From Sulfuriroseicoccus oceanibius (GTDB taxonomy: Bacteria > Verrucomicrobiota > Verrucomicrobiia > Verrucomicrobiales > SLCJ01), in the NCBI RefSeq assembly GCF_010681825.2, contig NZ_CP066776.1, positions 310,001 through 374,000 on the forward strand: DNA of 64,000 nt. The letters run 5' to 3'. The notes beneath the pieces are model-generated. The model was given only the letters and a program-made list of their open reading frames with translations, did no database searches and was not told where the DNA came from. Positions 9,086 to 17,445 of this stretch are shown here, piece after piece; the first letter of the stretch is position 1; every line of letters begins with the position of its first letter. The position numbers were made by a program, and so were the translations under genes.

Positions 9086-9118
9086 TCGAAGTTCATAGCA
9101 AGCGTCTCAAATTCAACG

Positions 9119-9158
9119 CGCGCCGGAAAATCGTCATCGATTTTCCGGCGCGTTTTTG
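9119..9158 (+). terminator. Rho-independent terminator
   Basis: A perfect 15-bp stem (cgcgccggaaaatcg and its complement), a 4-nt loop and five T lie 33 nt after the porin stop codon. Confidence 0.93.
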
Positions 9159-9202
9159 TTTCATAAACAGAACACCGTTCAAACAGACGCTCACTCCTCG
9201 CC

Positions 9203-10156
9203 ATGAACACAGCATCCGTCGTCACCCTCGTCGTCCTCTCGTCCGCCGCATCGGCCGGCATCACATGGATGGCCACCAAAAACTCATCTCCCGCCGAGGC
9301 AGCCCCTCCGGCCGTGGTCGAGAAAACCGTCACCAATACCGTCGTTGCCGCCACGGATGCCCCCGCCGCAACCACCCCGGAAGCTACCACTCCCTGGAGC
9401 GGCGCGACCAACACCACCGCAAAACAATCACGCGAAGAGTCCACCCGCCCGGAAGGCGTCTCCGAAGAAGTCTGGGAACGCGCGACCCAACAAGCCGGCA
9501 TGATGCAAATGTGGGGCAAACGCATGGAACAAGGAGGCCAACGCTGGATGAACCGCAACGTCGACCGCGACTCCCAACGTATCGCCAACCACCTCGGACT
9601 CGATGAAGCAGGCTCGGAGCGGATCAATCAATTGCTCCGCCAACGCATGGAAAAGGCCGCCGAACGCCCACGCGAAATCTTCTCCAGACTCACCGCCAAT
9701 AACGACGTCCTCGCCGAACTCATCGCCCTGCGCGAAATGGGCCAACAAGAAGGCGGACTCAATGCCGAACTCGCCGCTCGCCAGGAACAACTCCAACGCG
9801 AAGTCCTCGGAGAATACTACCCCGAAGACGGATCTCTCGATGAACGCGGCATCATGGGCATGATGCGCCCGCAAATGCCAGAACGCTGGTACCGCGACGA
9901 AGCACTCCTCACCGAAATGGCCGACGGCCTCGACGACCAGTCCCTCGACAGCCTCAGCGAGTACGCCACCCGCATGGACTACCTCGATCGCGAAAACCAG
10001 GCCTACCGCTCAAGCACCCGCATCGAACGTCGCATCCCGCTCGACGAGGGCCAGTCCAACGCACTCTTCCAGCTTTACCTGGAAAATGAGAACCCATCTC
10101 GCGAACAACTCGGCCAAATCCTCACCCCGGAACAACTCGAGAAACTCGGCGAGTAA
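9203..10156 (+). CDS. Exported, helix-rich hypothetical protein
   Basis: The 317-residue protein begins with an N-terminal hydrophobic segment (VVTLVVLSSAASAGITWMA), probably an anchor or uncleaved signal, then an Ala/Thr/Pro-rich linker (about 30-75). A long charged helical region rich in Glu, Arg and Gln follows. The ending LTPEQLEKLGE is reminiscent of Spy/CpxP-type LTPEQ motifs, but family membership is not established. The stop codon TAA lies at the edge of the palindromic element that follows, so the present C-terminus could have been set by that insertion. Confidence 0.65.
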   Translation: MNTASVVTLVVLSSAASAGITWMATKNSSPAEAAPPAVVEKTVTNTVVAATDAPAATTPEATTPWSGATNTTAKQSREESTRPEGVSEEVWERATQQAGMMQMWGKRMEQGGQRWMNRNVDRDSQRIANHLGLDEAGSERINQLLRQRMEKAAERPREIFSRLTANNDVLAELIALREMGQQEGGLNAELAARQEQLQREVLGEYYPEDGSLDERGIMGMMRPQMPERWYRDEALLTEMADGLDDQSLDSLSEYATRMDYLDRENQAYRSSTRIERRIPLDEGQSNALFQLYLENENPSREQLGQILTPEQLEKLGE

Positions 10157-10363
10157 CACCATTTGAACGGTCAAATTGGCGGAATGGCGGAGAGCTTTTT
10201 CGAGTGAGGCAAGGCGCGAACCGCGATGCTAGCGGGCTACCTGAGCTGTGAGCAACGCAGCATCACTCAAAAAGATCCCGCCAAGATCACCTTCTTCATC
10301 TCTGATCCTACTCACTCAATCCCCATTGGTTCCGACAAGGTGACCGTTTATATGGTGTAACCC
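10155..10363. repeat. Long imperfect palindrome, MITE-like element
   Basis: The two ends are inverted repeats: TAACACCATTTGAACGGTCA on the left and, read from the other strand, TTACACCATATAAACGGTCA on the right. A second inverted pair lies inside them: GGCGGAGAGCTTTTTCGAGTGA near 10190 against the complement of TCACTCAAAAAGATCCCGCC near 10285. The whole 209 bp could fold into one long hairpin with a 70-nt central part. No coding capacity. It sits between converging genes directly at the upstream gene's stop codon. Confidence 0.7.
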
Positions 10364-10503
10364 ACCACCACGCTGCGGCAAAGCCCCATACCGTTCAGCT
10401 CCTGCATCGTCGCCCGCCCATCGCGAAGCGCCAGATCACCATCCCAATCGTCGTCAGTGGGCAACGGGACTTGCCGGGGAAACACCCCGGCCCCATCGCA
10501 CTA

Positions 10504-10598
10504 CCACCGTCGATCGCAACGCCACCGTCCATCGCACTACCACCGTCCATCGCGCCGCCACCGTCCATCGCGCCGCCACCGTCCGCCACCGTCCGCCG
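10504..10598. repeat. 18-bp tandem repeat (minisatellite)
   Basis: Four 18-bp units of the form ccaccgtcSatcgcNNNN start at 10504, 10522, 10540 and 10558, followed by a decayed partial unit. The small antisense open frame here is only the repeat read through. A three-hairpin element begins 32 bp further on. Confidence 0.85.
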
Positions 10599-10629
10599 CA
10601 TTCCGCCGCACCGTCGCGCCTCAGTACTC

Positions 10630-10722
10630 CGTCGCGAAGCGACGCCCTACCGGCTAGCCGGAGGTTTCAACCTCCGGTATCAACACCGCACAACATCTCG
10701 TCCCGAAGGGACGGTTTACCCC
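10630..10722 (+). repeat. Three-hairpin palindromic element, copy 1
   Basis: Three short palindromes in fixed order: cgtcgc-gaa-gcgacg (10630-10644), a 9-bp stem ccggaggtt/aacctccgg (10658-10677) and cgtccc-gaa-gggacg (10699-10713), followed by gtttacc. The same order occurs at 31952-32041 and inverted at 35436-35524. Non-coding, between converging genes. Confidence 0.85.
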
Positions 10723-10793
10723 GCCGCCACAACGCATCGGTTCCGCCCAACGCGCCAGCGAGCTGCACACGAAAAGCTAGCACCCTAGCAAAC

Positions 10794-11762
10794 TCACTCA
10801 CACTCAGCGACCAACTGCCCAACCGTCGCTTCGGCCATGCCCACCACCGTATCAGCAGCGCCATAATACACCCGCACTTTCGCATCACTGCCGATTCGCC
10901 CAGACGCATCCGCCTCCACCACCATCCCCGACGGAAACACCACATTGGGCACCTGCCCCATGAACTCCCACGGCTGACGAGGTTCCAGCACATTCATCGG
11001 CGAACGTGCCACCACCTTGCCCGGATCGTCCCGATCCAACACGGTCACCCCGCCCTGGTAGACATTGCAACCCGCAAAATGCGTCGCAATCCCGTGGTAG
11101 AGATGCAGCCAGCCACCACCCAGTGAGTCATCCAACCGCACCGGTGGCGGCCCCGATCCAATTCGCTCGTCCCAATAATGCCAGCGACCACTCATCACGG
11201 TTTTCTCCAACTCCCAATGCTCCAGATCGTCACTGGTCGCGAGACAGATCGCATCGCCGCTCGTCGGGCCGCCCTCCAGGCTCATTCCATTCGGTCGCTC
11301 CAGCCGCACATAGCGCCCACCGATCTTCTCCGGAAACAACACCCCATTGCGGCGGTCGCCTGAGGCATCAAAGCCGACCATCTCGAACTCACTGAGATCA
11401 TTACTAACACAGCGTGATGTCACCAATCGACAACCCGCATCCGTATCCACCGCCGCCACCATCATCAACTCGCCTTCCAGCACGGTCAGGCGCGGGTCGT
11501 AGACGTGGAAAATCTGCTCGGGGCGCTTCTCAAGCCCACGGATCTTCGCCGCGTGCGCCAGCACCTGCATGCTGCCGTCACCACGCCGCTCGGCCGGCAC
11601 CAGCCAACTGCGACGCCCACGGTCCTGCACCCGCAGCATCAACCATTCCCGCCCCTTCCATACCGCCGCCCCTGGGTTGAACACACTGGTCACGTCCGTC
11701 AGTTCACGGCAAATCGCCGGCACGTCATCACGTGTCAGCACTGGCGTCGGGAAGGTCTTCAT
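10794..11762 (-). CDS. GH130-like glycoside phosphorylase/hydrolase
   Basis: The 322-residue protein has the five-bladed propeller pattern of GH130: FNPGAAVWKGREWLMLRVQDR near the N-terminus, HVYDPRLTVLEGELMM, GGPTSGDAICLATSDDLEHWE, GGGWLHLYHG and the family ending NVVFPSGMVVE with VYYGAADTVVGMA. GH130 enzymes mostly phosphorolyse or hydrolyse beta-mannosides in the cytoplasm; no signal peptide is seen here. ATG 11762 has AGG seven bases upstream; ATG 11768 is an alternative. It is a lone gene next to secreted glycan enzymes. The exact linkage is unknown. Confidence 0.85.
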   Translation of the reverse strand: MKTFPTPVLTRDDVPAICRELTDVTSVFNPGAAVWKGREWLMLRVQDRGRRSWLVPAERRGDGSMQVLAHAAKIRGLEKRPEQIFHVYDPRLTVLEGELMMVAAVDTDAGCRLVTSRCVSNDLSEFEMVGFDASGDRRNGVLFPEKIGGRYVRLERPNGMSLEGGPTSGDAICLATSDDLEHWELEKTVMSGRWHYWDERIGSGPPPVRLDDSLGGGWLHLYHGIATHFAGCNVYQGGVTVLDRDDPGKVVARSPMNVLEPRQPWEFMGQVPNVVFPSGMVVEADASGRIGSDAKVRVYYGAADTVVGMAEATVGQLVAECE

Positions 11763-11957
11763 ATGCATGCCTGCAGTCCTACCCAACCCTGGATCACAGG
11801 GCAATCCAAACCAACGTCCGAATCGGCAAATACCGAAGAGGCAATGCCATTACTTTCAAAACTTTGGATTTACACAAACAACTACTTATGTACAAACAGA
11901 CTTACTCATTGTCGGCCTAACAGGTCTCACAGTGGAAACAAACAACAACAAAGCAAC

Positions 11958-12659
11958 ATGAAGCCCATTGCACTCACCCTTGCAGCCCTCTCCATGGCAG
12001 GTGCGCTTCACGCATCCACAATCAGCGTGAACTTCACCGGCGGAAACGCTAACGAACAACTTGAGACCGACATGACAGCCGGTCTCGCCGGCTACGAAGC
12101 CTCCCACTGGAACAACACTTCAGGGCCTAGTGGCGCCATGAACGACCTCGTCGACTCCACCGGCTTCACCACCAGCGCATCCGTTTCCTGGTCGTCGCCG
12201 AATACCTGGGGCGATGGCAGCGCCACAGGTGACGCAAACGCCATGGTCGCCAACGCCCGACTGGTCCGCGGATACATCGACGACGGCTGGGACGGCCACC
12301 CGACAGGCGCCGACTTCACAGTAACCGGCATCAGCTACTCTACCTACACGGCTATCCTCTACCTCTCAACCGGCGCCGACGGCGGAATCTACAATCCATT
12401 CAATGTCAACGGCAACGAGTACTCGACCACAGGGAACAAGAGCACATGGGGCTCCAACCCAAATCTAGACGACTCCAACACCATCGTCATCAATGGACTC
12501 AGCGGTGACCTCGTCGTGGACGGACTCGGTCGACAAGGTGGCAACCGCGGACCAATCGCAGGATTCCAAATCGTTGGAGGCAGCCCGATCCCGGAACCAA
12601 GCTCAGCCGCACTCCTCGGTCTCGGCGGACTCGCACTCACCCTCCGTCGCCGAAAGTAA
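11958..12659 (+). CDS. PEP-CTERM secreted protein
   Basis: The 233-residue protein starts at ATG 11958 with a signal peptide (LTLAALSMAGALHA) and ends with a PEP-CTERM sorting signal: PEPSSAALLGLGGLALTLRRRK, i.e. PEP motif, hydrophobic segment, arginine cluster. Such proteins are processed by exosortase and exported to the surface. The start of the mature part (SVNFTGGNANEQ ... EASHWNN) is shared with the secreted protein at 19565-20383. No Shine-Dalgarno motif is visible; the leader is A/C-rich (aacaacaacaaagcaac). No exosortase gene is in the window. Confidence 0.9.
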   Translation: MKPIALTLAALSMAGALHASTISVNFTGGNANEQLETDMTAGLAGYEASHWNNTSGPSGAMNDLVDSTGFTTSASVSWSSPNTWGDGSATGDANAMVANARLVRGYIDDGWDGHPTGADFTVTGISYSTYTAILYLSTGADGGIYNPFNVNGNEYSTTGNKSTWGSNPNLDDSNTIVINGLSGDLVVDGLGRQGGNRGPIAGFQIVGGSPIPEPSSAALLGLGGLALTLRRRK

Positions 12660-12694
12660 CTGGCTGCAGATTTCCAACATCAATTCTCCACAGT

Positions 12695-12738
12695 GGCCCT
12701 CGCCTCGGACAGCTCCGGACGAGGGCCAATTTCATTTC
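12695..12738 (+). terminator. Probable terminator hairpin
   Basis: A 7-bp outer stem (ggccctc/gagggcc) with a partly paired inside (tcgga/tccga) is followed by AATTTCATTT, 35 nt after the PEP-CTERM gene. The T tract is interrupted, so this is less certain than the others. It lies just beyond the end of the converging fucosidase gene. Confidence 0.5.
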
Positions 12739-12739
12739 G

Positions 12740-14665
12740 CTACTTCACGATCCCGATCTCAGCCGCAGTCACATGTTCGCCTTCCAGCACCTTGAGCGCA
12801 TGGAATCGGATGAAACGCGTGCGCACGGGATCTCCAAACATCACATTCTGCATGATCGGGTTGGCAGCGATGTTACCAAACTCGCCCACAGCAGCTTCCT
12901 CCCAATTCTCGCCATCCTCGCTGAGCATCACGCGATAATGCGTCACCACACCACTGTGGCTCCCATCCTGCCGCGGCAAGTAGTTCACGCCCTTGATCTC
13001 CGTCACGTCGCCCAGATCGATGGTCACAAACTGAGGCACCCCTGATTCACGATCCCCCAGATGGGTGTGCCATAAGGTGGCTGAATTGCCATCGATCCCT
13101 TGGGCGGCGGGGCCGTCAGGCGACTCCGCCGACACGGCCACCACTTTCCATCCGGTCTTGTCTACCAACGACAACTCTGGATAGCGGACATCCACCGGAT
13201 AGATCTTCTGACGGTGAATCGAAATCTCGGACAACGCAGGTGCCACGGGCCCATTGAAGTCGAAACGCAGCTTTTCCACGCTCATCGTCTGCCCACGCCA
13301 AACCTTGCGGGCTCCAATCGACTGCCCTTGAGCAAAGCGCACCCAATCCCCTTGCTCATTCTCATAAGAAATCGACCACTCGTGCACTCGTTGACCTAAC
13401 GGCAAGTATTCGCGCATCGAGATCAGGTCAAACTCGATCGGCTCCTCAAACTCCATCACCACCTGGTTCTTCTTCCGGCCATCCGCCGTCGACCAATAAG
13501 TCGCTCCATCCTGATCGACTAAATAGCCAACACCGAATCCCTCTCCCCGAGAGTCGGAAGCCGTGACCTCCGCGCCTTGCGCCAGATCAACCGCAAAGGT
13601 CTCACTCACCGACCGCTGAAACGCCTCCAAAATCATCGCATCCATCGCGGGAATCTGCCCGCGCCAGTCTGGCGGAACATTCAAGTTCAGCGATGCCCCT
13701 CGCCCCACCGACTCATAGTAGAGCTTGAGCAAGTTCTCCACGCTTCGCACCTTGGCATTCTCATGGGCATGGTAAAACCACCCAGGACGAATCGATACAT
13801 CCACCTCCGCCGGTAGCCACTGCCCGTCTTTGTGTCCATTGAACCCCTGCTTGTACTTCACCACGCCAGGTGCCGGATTCTTCCCTGGCTGGTTCGACTC
13901 CGGACGGTACGTCGCCCAGCACGGCAGGCCGGCCTCACCATGCTCGTTACCTACCCACCGCACATCCGGTCCAACGTCCGAAAAGATCACCGCATCCGGC
14001 TGCAGCTCCCGCACAATCTGCCACGTGTTCTCCCAATCATAGTACGTCGATCGGTCAATCTTACGCTCGCCTCGGTCCCCACCATAATAACCAGTGCCTC
14101 CATTGGCTCCATCAAACCAAACCTCGAAGACCTCTCCATAGTTGGAAAGCAACTCGGTCAGCTGGTTGCGGAAGTACTCAATATACTCCGGACGCCCGTA
14201 ATCCTTATGGTTGCGGTCCCAAGGTGAAAGATAGACACCGAACTTCAACCCGTGCTTTCGACACGCGTCGGAGATCTCTTTCACAATGTCCCCCTCTCCA
14301 TCTTTGTAAGGGCTGTTCTTCACCGAGTGCTCGGTATACGCCGACGGCCACAAACAGAACCCGTCATGGTGCTTTGCTGTTAGAATCAGCCCTTTCATCC
14401 CACCGGCCTTCAGGGTCCGCACAATCTGGTCGGCATCAAAATCCGTCGGATTAAACACCTCAGGCGACTCATCCCCAAATCCCCATTCCTTGTCGGTAAA
14501 CGTGTTCGTCGTGAAATGCACAAAAGCGTAAGTCTCAAGCTGATGCCACTTCAATTGCCGCTCTGAAGGCACCGCCCCATAGGGCTCCGGAGGTAGCACA
14601 TCCGCCAGAGCCGGAAACGTCAAACACGCCCCCAGCACAAGCATTTTCGAAATTGATGTCATCAT
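12740..14665 (-). CDS. Secreted alpha-L-fucosidase (GH29) with two discoidin-like domains
   Basis: The 641-residue product has a signal peptide (LVLGACLTFPALA) and a GH29 barrel over about residues 30-350. The barrel shows the family motifs AFVHFTTNTFTDKEWG, ILTAKHHDGFCLWPS, KFGVYLSPWDRN and EVWFDGANGG, in which Asp185 is the expected nucleophile. Two F5/8 type C-like modules follow (about 355-480 and 500-640). GH29 enzymes remove alpha-fucose from glycans such as fucoidan, mucin or xyloglucan. It converges with the PEP-CTERM gene; the upstream 470 bp hold no gene. ATG 14662 is an equally possible start. Confidence 0.93.
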   Translation of the reverse strand: MMTSISKMLVLGACLTFPALADVLPPEPYGAVPSERQLKWHQLETYAFVHFTTNTFTDKEWGFGDESPEVFNPTDFDADQIVRTLKAGGMKGLILTAKHHDGFCLWPSAYTEHSVKNSPYKDGEGDIVKEISDACRKHGLKFGVYLSPWDRNHKDYGRPEYIEYFRNQLTELLSNYGEVFEVWFDGANGGTGYYGGDRGERKIDRSTYYDWENTWQIVRELQPDAVIFSDVGPDVRWVGNEHGEAGLPCWATYRPESNQPGKNPAPGVVKYKQGFNGHKDGQWLPAEVDVSIRPGWFYHAHENAKVRSVENLLKLYYESVGRGASLNLNVPPDWRGQIPAMDAMILEAFQRSVSETFAVDLAQGAEVTASDSRGEGFGVGYLVDQDGATYWSTADGRKKNQVVMEFEEPIEFDLISMREYLPLGQRVHEWSISYENEQGDWVRFAQGQSIGARKVWRGQTMSVEKLRFDFNGPVAPALSEISIHRQKIYPVDVRYPELSLVDKTGWKVVAVSAESPDGPAAQGIDGNSATLWHTHLGDRESGVPQFVTIDLGDVTEIKGVNYLPRQDGSHSGVVTHYRVMLSEDGENWEEAAVGEFGNIAANPIMQNVMFGDPVRTRFIRFHALKVLEGEHVTAAEIGIVK

Positions 14666-15135
14666 AGTCAGCTTCCGTATTTTGAATCACTCAACCGGCA
14701 CTCGAACCGGTGCCGTCCCAATACGCCCGAACCCACCCCGGTTTTCACAAAAATTTGTGCACCCCGAAACACACACCCAGAACAACCTACTGAAAAAAAA
14801 TCTCAAACGAACACAACGACCGCACAAAACAATACACCGAACCGCCCCCCACCTGAAACCGAGAGACGTTTCGGCATGACGAACACCACACTCGCTCAAA
14901 CCACATAACAACATACCTCCAACGGCCCCCGGGGTCACACCGAACCTACGGATCAACTCAATGCATCCCCTCCCACCACCGCCGCGTAGCGTCCTTTGCC
15001 TGCAGATGCCAATCGGCCCCATCCCCGACGCACCTGACCAGCCAATCCGCCCATCCTCACACACCTTGAATCCTCCACGTCCCCCATGAGTTACCACCCG
15101 CCCACACAAAATAACATCCGCCCACCTCGATCCCA
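14666..15135. other. 470-bp intergenic region, no gene recognised
   Basis: Divergent spacer between the fucosidase and metalloprotease genes, so it must contain both promoters. The top strand is strikingly rich in C and A and poor in G. Two small inverted repeats are visible, ggcac..gtgcc near 14696-14713 and gaaaccgagagacgtttcgg near 14858. I see no RNA gene or known riboswitch. The antisense open frame over 14687-15136 has no protein-like features. Confidence 0.5.
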
Positions 15136-16107
15136 ATGAAACTCGCTCACCTGCTCACCTTGAGCTCGCTCGCTCTGATCCAGAGCACCCAGGCCGTCAC
15201 CGTCGTCCTCGACTACACCTACGACACCAACAATTTCTTCGGCAACGCCCAAGCCAAAGCCTCGCTTGAAGCGGCCGTTGCCCAATACACCTCGGTCATC
15301 GACCAATCGTTCAGCGCCATTACCCCGGGAGGATCCAACACATGGGATGCCGTATTCCTCGATCCATCCACCGGTCAGGAGCGGCGCGTAACCGATCTCG
15401 TCATCCCCGCCGACACCATCGTCATCTACGTCGGCGCCCGCGACCTCAATCCGGTCGGCTCTGGAACCCCTGGGAACCCATTGGCACGCAACCTCGGACG
15501 CGCCGGACGTGGCGGCTTCTCCGCCAGCGGAACCTTGGAATTTAACGAAGCCGTCTTACGCGGTGACTCGGCCGACAAATACGCACTCTGGGGAGGCGTC
15601 GCCACCTTCGACATCAACGCGGACTGGCAACTCGACCACACATCATCCGCCATCGGATCCGAGCAGTCGGATTTCTACACCGTGGCTGTCCACGAGCTTG
15701 GGCACCTCTTCGGCATCGCCGCGGACAACGACGCGTGGAATGATCATTGGACCCAGGGCTCTACGGTCGGGGACCCTGGACAGTTCACTGGAGTCAATGC
15801 CCTCGCAGCCTACAACAGCGACAACGGGCTCACAGCCTCATTCGTCCCCACCGTGCTTGCATCAGTCGAGGATCCAACAAACCGTCACTTCCTCGAGGGT
15901 CTCGAATCCTACCTCCCGGGAACCACCACGCTACAAGAAGCGTCCCTCGACCCAACCATTCTAAACGGCACCCGCAAACACCTCACCAACGTCGACATCG
16001 CAGCCCTCTACGACATCGGCTGGCGCGTCCCGGAGCCCTCCACCTCCATCATGCTCGCCCTCAGCGCCACCACCCTCATCCTCCGCCGCAGACGCTACGG
16101 GTTTTGA
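15136..16107 (+). CDS. PEP-CTERM zinc metalloprotease-like protein
   Basis: The 323-residue protein has a signal peptide (LLTLSSLALIQSTQA). It has a zinc-binding HExxH motif (HELGH, residues 186-190) followed by LFGIAADND, and a C-terminal PEP-CTERM signal (PEPSTSIMLALSATTLILRRRR). The fold resembles the metallopeptidases found among PEP-CTERM proteins (matrixin-like, with no clear HxxGxxH third ligand). Predicted role: exported protease attached to the envelope by the exosortase route. Start ATG 15136 directly precedes the signal peptide; no Shine-Dalgarno is visible. Confidence 0.85.
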   Translation: MKLAHLLTLSSLALIQSTQAVTVVLDYTYDTNNFFGNAQAKASLEAAVAQYTSVIDQSFSAITPGGSNTWDAVFLDPSTGQERRVTDLVIPADTIVIYVGARDLNPVGSGTPGNPLARNLGRAGRGGFSASGTLEFNEAVLRGDSADKYALWGGVATFDINADWQLDHTSSAIGSEQSDFYTVAVHELGHLFGIAADNDAWNDHWTQGSTVGDPGQFTGVNALAAYNSDNGLTASFVPTVLASVEDPTNRHFLEGLESYLPGTTTLQEASLDPTILNGTRKHLTNVDIAALYDIGWRVPEPSTSIMLALSATTLILRRRRYGF

Positions 16108-16155
16108 GGCATCTTAAAGGGCTAACCACCAGCCAGCCACCCAAGATCCTGAGAG

Positions 16156-17076
16156 TCAGGGTTTCGCTGGAAGCTCGTAGGTTCCTATTTCGTGAGTAAG
16201 CCAATAGAGCGTGACTGATTTCGTTTGATCGCTGACATTGAAGAAGAGCGGAACCGATATCTCCTGAAATTCACCCCTATGTTTTTGGGTTGTTGTACTC
16301 CATTGCCAGTCAAGGTTATCCGGTTGCCACTTCGACCCGACACCAAGCAATGGAATCAGGAATCCATCGTTGGTTTGCAACTTGAAATCGTGAGAACTAA
16401 GGCGGAAGACGCTTTGTGGTGTAATATTCAGGTCGAGCTGGATAAGTCTGCCATGTGTGGGCTTGGTTTGAAATATTCGCACCACACCTCGCTCCTGCGT
16501 CTGCCATTGGAACGATTTGGTAAAATTGCTATTGGCCAACTCAGCCGAAAACTGCCCCAGTGATTTGAACGGTTGGGAGATAGGCTGTTTCGCTTTACTA
16601 ATTTTCAGAGGTGTCTCAATGCCTGCGTAAGAGAAGGTGAATTGCTCCGTGGTTTGGGGCAATGCGAACACCAGCGAAGTGATAGATTCGGTCTGATTGG
16701 CTGCATCTTTTTCACGATTAAACTGCTGCCACTGATGATAATCCCGATAAAATCCTCGCCGATCAATCTCACCCAATGGTTTAATTTGTTCGCCTTCCTG
16801 TGGAGTCAAGGGGCCTTTGGCGTAAATATCTTTCCCATAGATATGAAAACGATTTTCTTCGGCATGCCAAGTGATGTCGATCTCACCTCTCACCACCACA
16901 AGCCGAAACCCATCTGCGACGGTCAGTTTACTATTGAGCTCAGTGCCGACATGAATCACCGAATGGCAAGGCAGTTCGTTGTATGCTTGAGCGGTCAACT
17001 CGAGGCTAACCGTTGATTGATTCCCAGCAAATAGCACAGCGCAGACGGCGAAATAAATAACAAAGAAACGAGTCAC
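16156..17076 (-). CDS. Exported hypothetical protein of atypical base composition
   Basis: The 306-residue product has a signal peptide (FFVIYFAVCAVLFAG) and a beta-rich mature region with many Gln, Thr and Asn residues. It has no family motif I recognise. The gene is visibly A+T richer than its neighbours and uses codons the rest of the window avoids (aaa, aat, ttt), which suggests recent acquisition. It ends 48 nt from the converging metalloprotease gene, and a CTAACTTA-type repeat lies about 120 bp upstream. Confidence 0.65.
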   Translation of the reverse strand: MTRFFVIYFAVCAVLFAGNQSTVSLELTAQAYNELPCHSVIHVGTELNSKLTVADGFRLVVVRGEIDITWHAEENRFHIYGKDIYAKGPLTPQEGEQIKPLGEIDRRGFYRDYHQWQQFNREKDAANQTESITSLVFALPQTTEQFTFSYAGIETPLKISKAKQPISQPFKSLGQFSAELANSNFTKSFQWQTQERGVVRIFQTKPTHGRLIQLDLNITPQSVFRLSSHDFKLQTNDGFLIPLLGVGSKWQPDNLDWQWSTTTQKHRGEFQEISVPLFFNVSDQTKSVTLYWLTHEIGTYELPAKP

Positions 17077-17199
17077 GATAATCTCAATTTGGTAGTCTAA
17101 GTGAGAGTAGATGCGCGCGAGGGGGGACTACGCAACGTTTTTCTGTAAAAGCGGTTAGATTGGCACCTGATGCATGACAGGATTCCGGCTTCACGAACT

Positions 17200-17355
17200 G
17201 CCAATTAACTTGATGGCTTCAGTCTCGTGGCTCCGGCGAGCGCCCCCCCAGGAGAATACGCCACCAATCCTCGGCCGAGCGTACGATGCAGCCAAGGCGT
17301 AGCTCCCACCCGCAGGCCGCTCCCGACACGACAAGACACCCTAAGTTAGCACCAT
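17200..17355. repeat. CTAACTTA-ended dispersed element, copy A
   Basis: The right end reads ctaagttagcacc and the left end gccaattaacttgatggc, an imperfect inverted repeat of it. The interior, with gcgagcgcc, cggccgagcgtacgat and ccaaggcg, recurs at 43945-44086, and the right end with its flanking tract recurs inverted at 31484. No transposase is encoded, so this is a MITE-like or decayed IS fragment. Confidence 0.7.
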
Positions 17356-17383
17356 TCTGGACATGCCTCGATCTCGGCATGAA

Positions 17384-17421
17384 AAATGGCCGCACTCCCG
17401 GAGGTGGGAGTGCGGCCATTG
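17384..17421 (-). terminator. Rho-independent terminator of the GH20 gene
   Basis: On the minus strand a perfect 14-bp stem (atggccgcactccc and its complement) with a 6-nt loop runs into TTTTTC, about 25 nt after the hexosaminidase stop. Confidence 0.93.
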
Positions 17422-17445
17422 ATTTGGAATCAAGAAAGCTTGCGG

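Noticed and set aside
14687-15136. 149-codon minus-strand frame between the fucosidase and metalloprotease genes
   Set aside because: Its Gly/Arg/Cys-rich product is caused by the C-rich top strand; no motif or ribosome site supports it.
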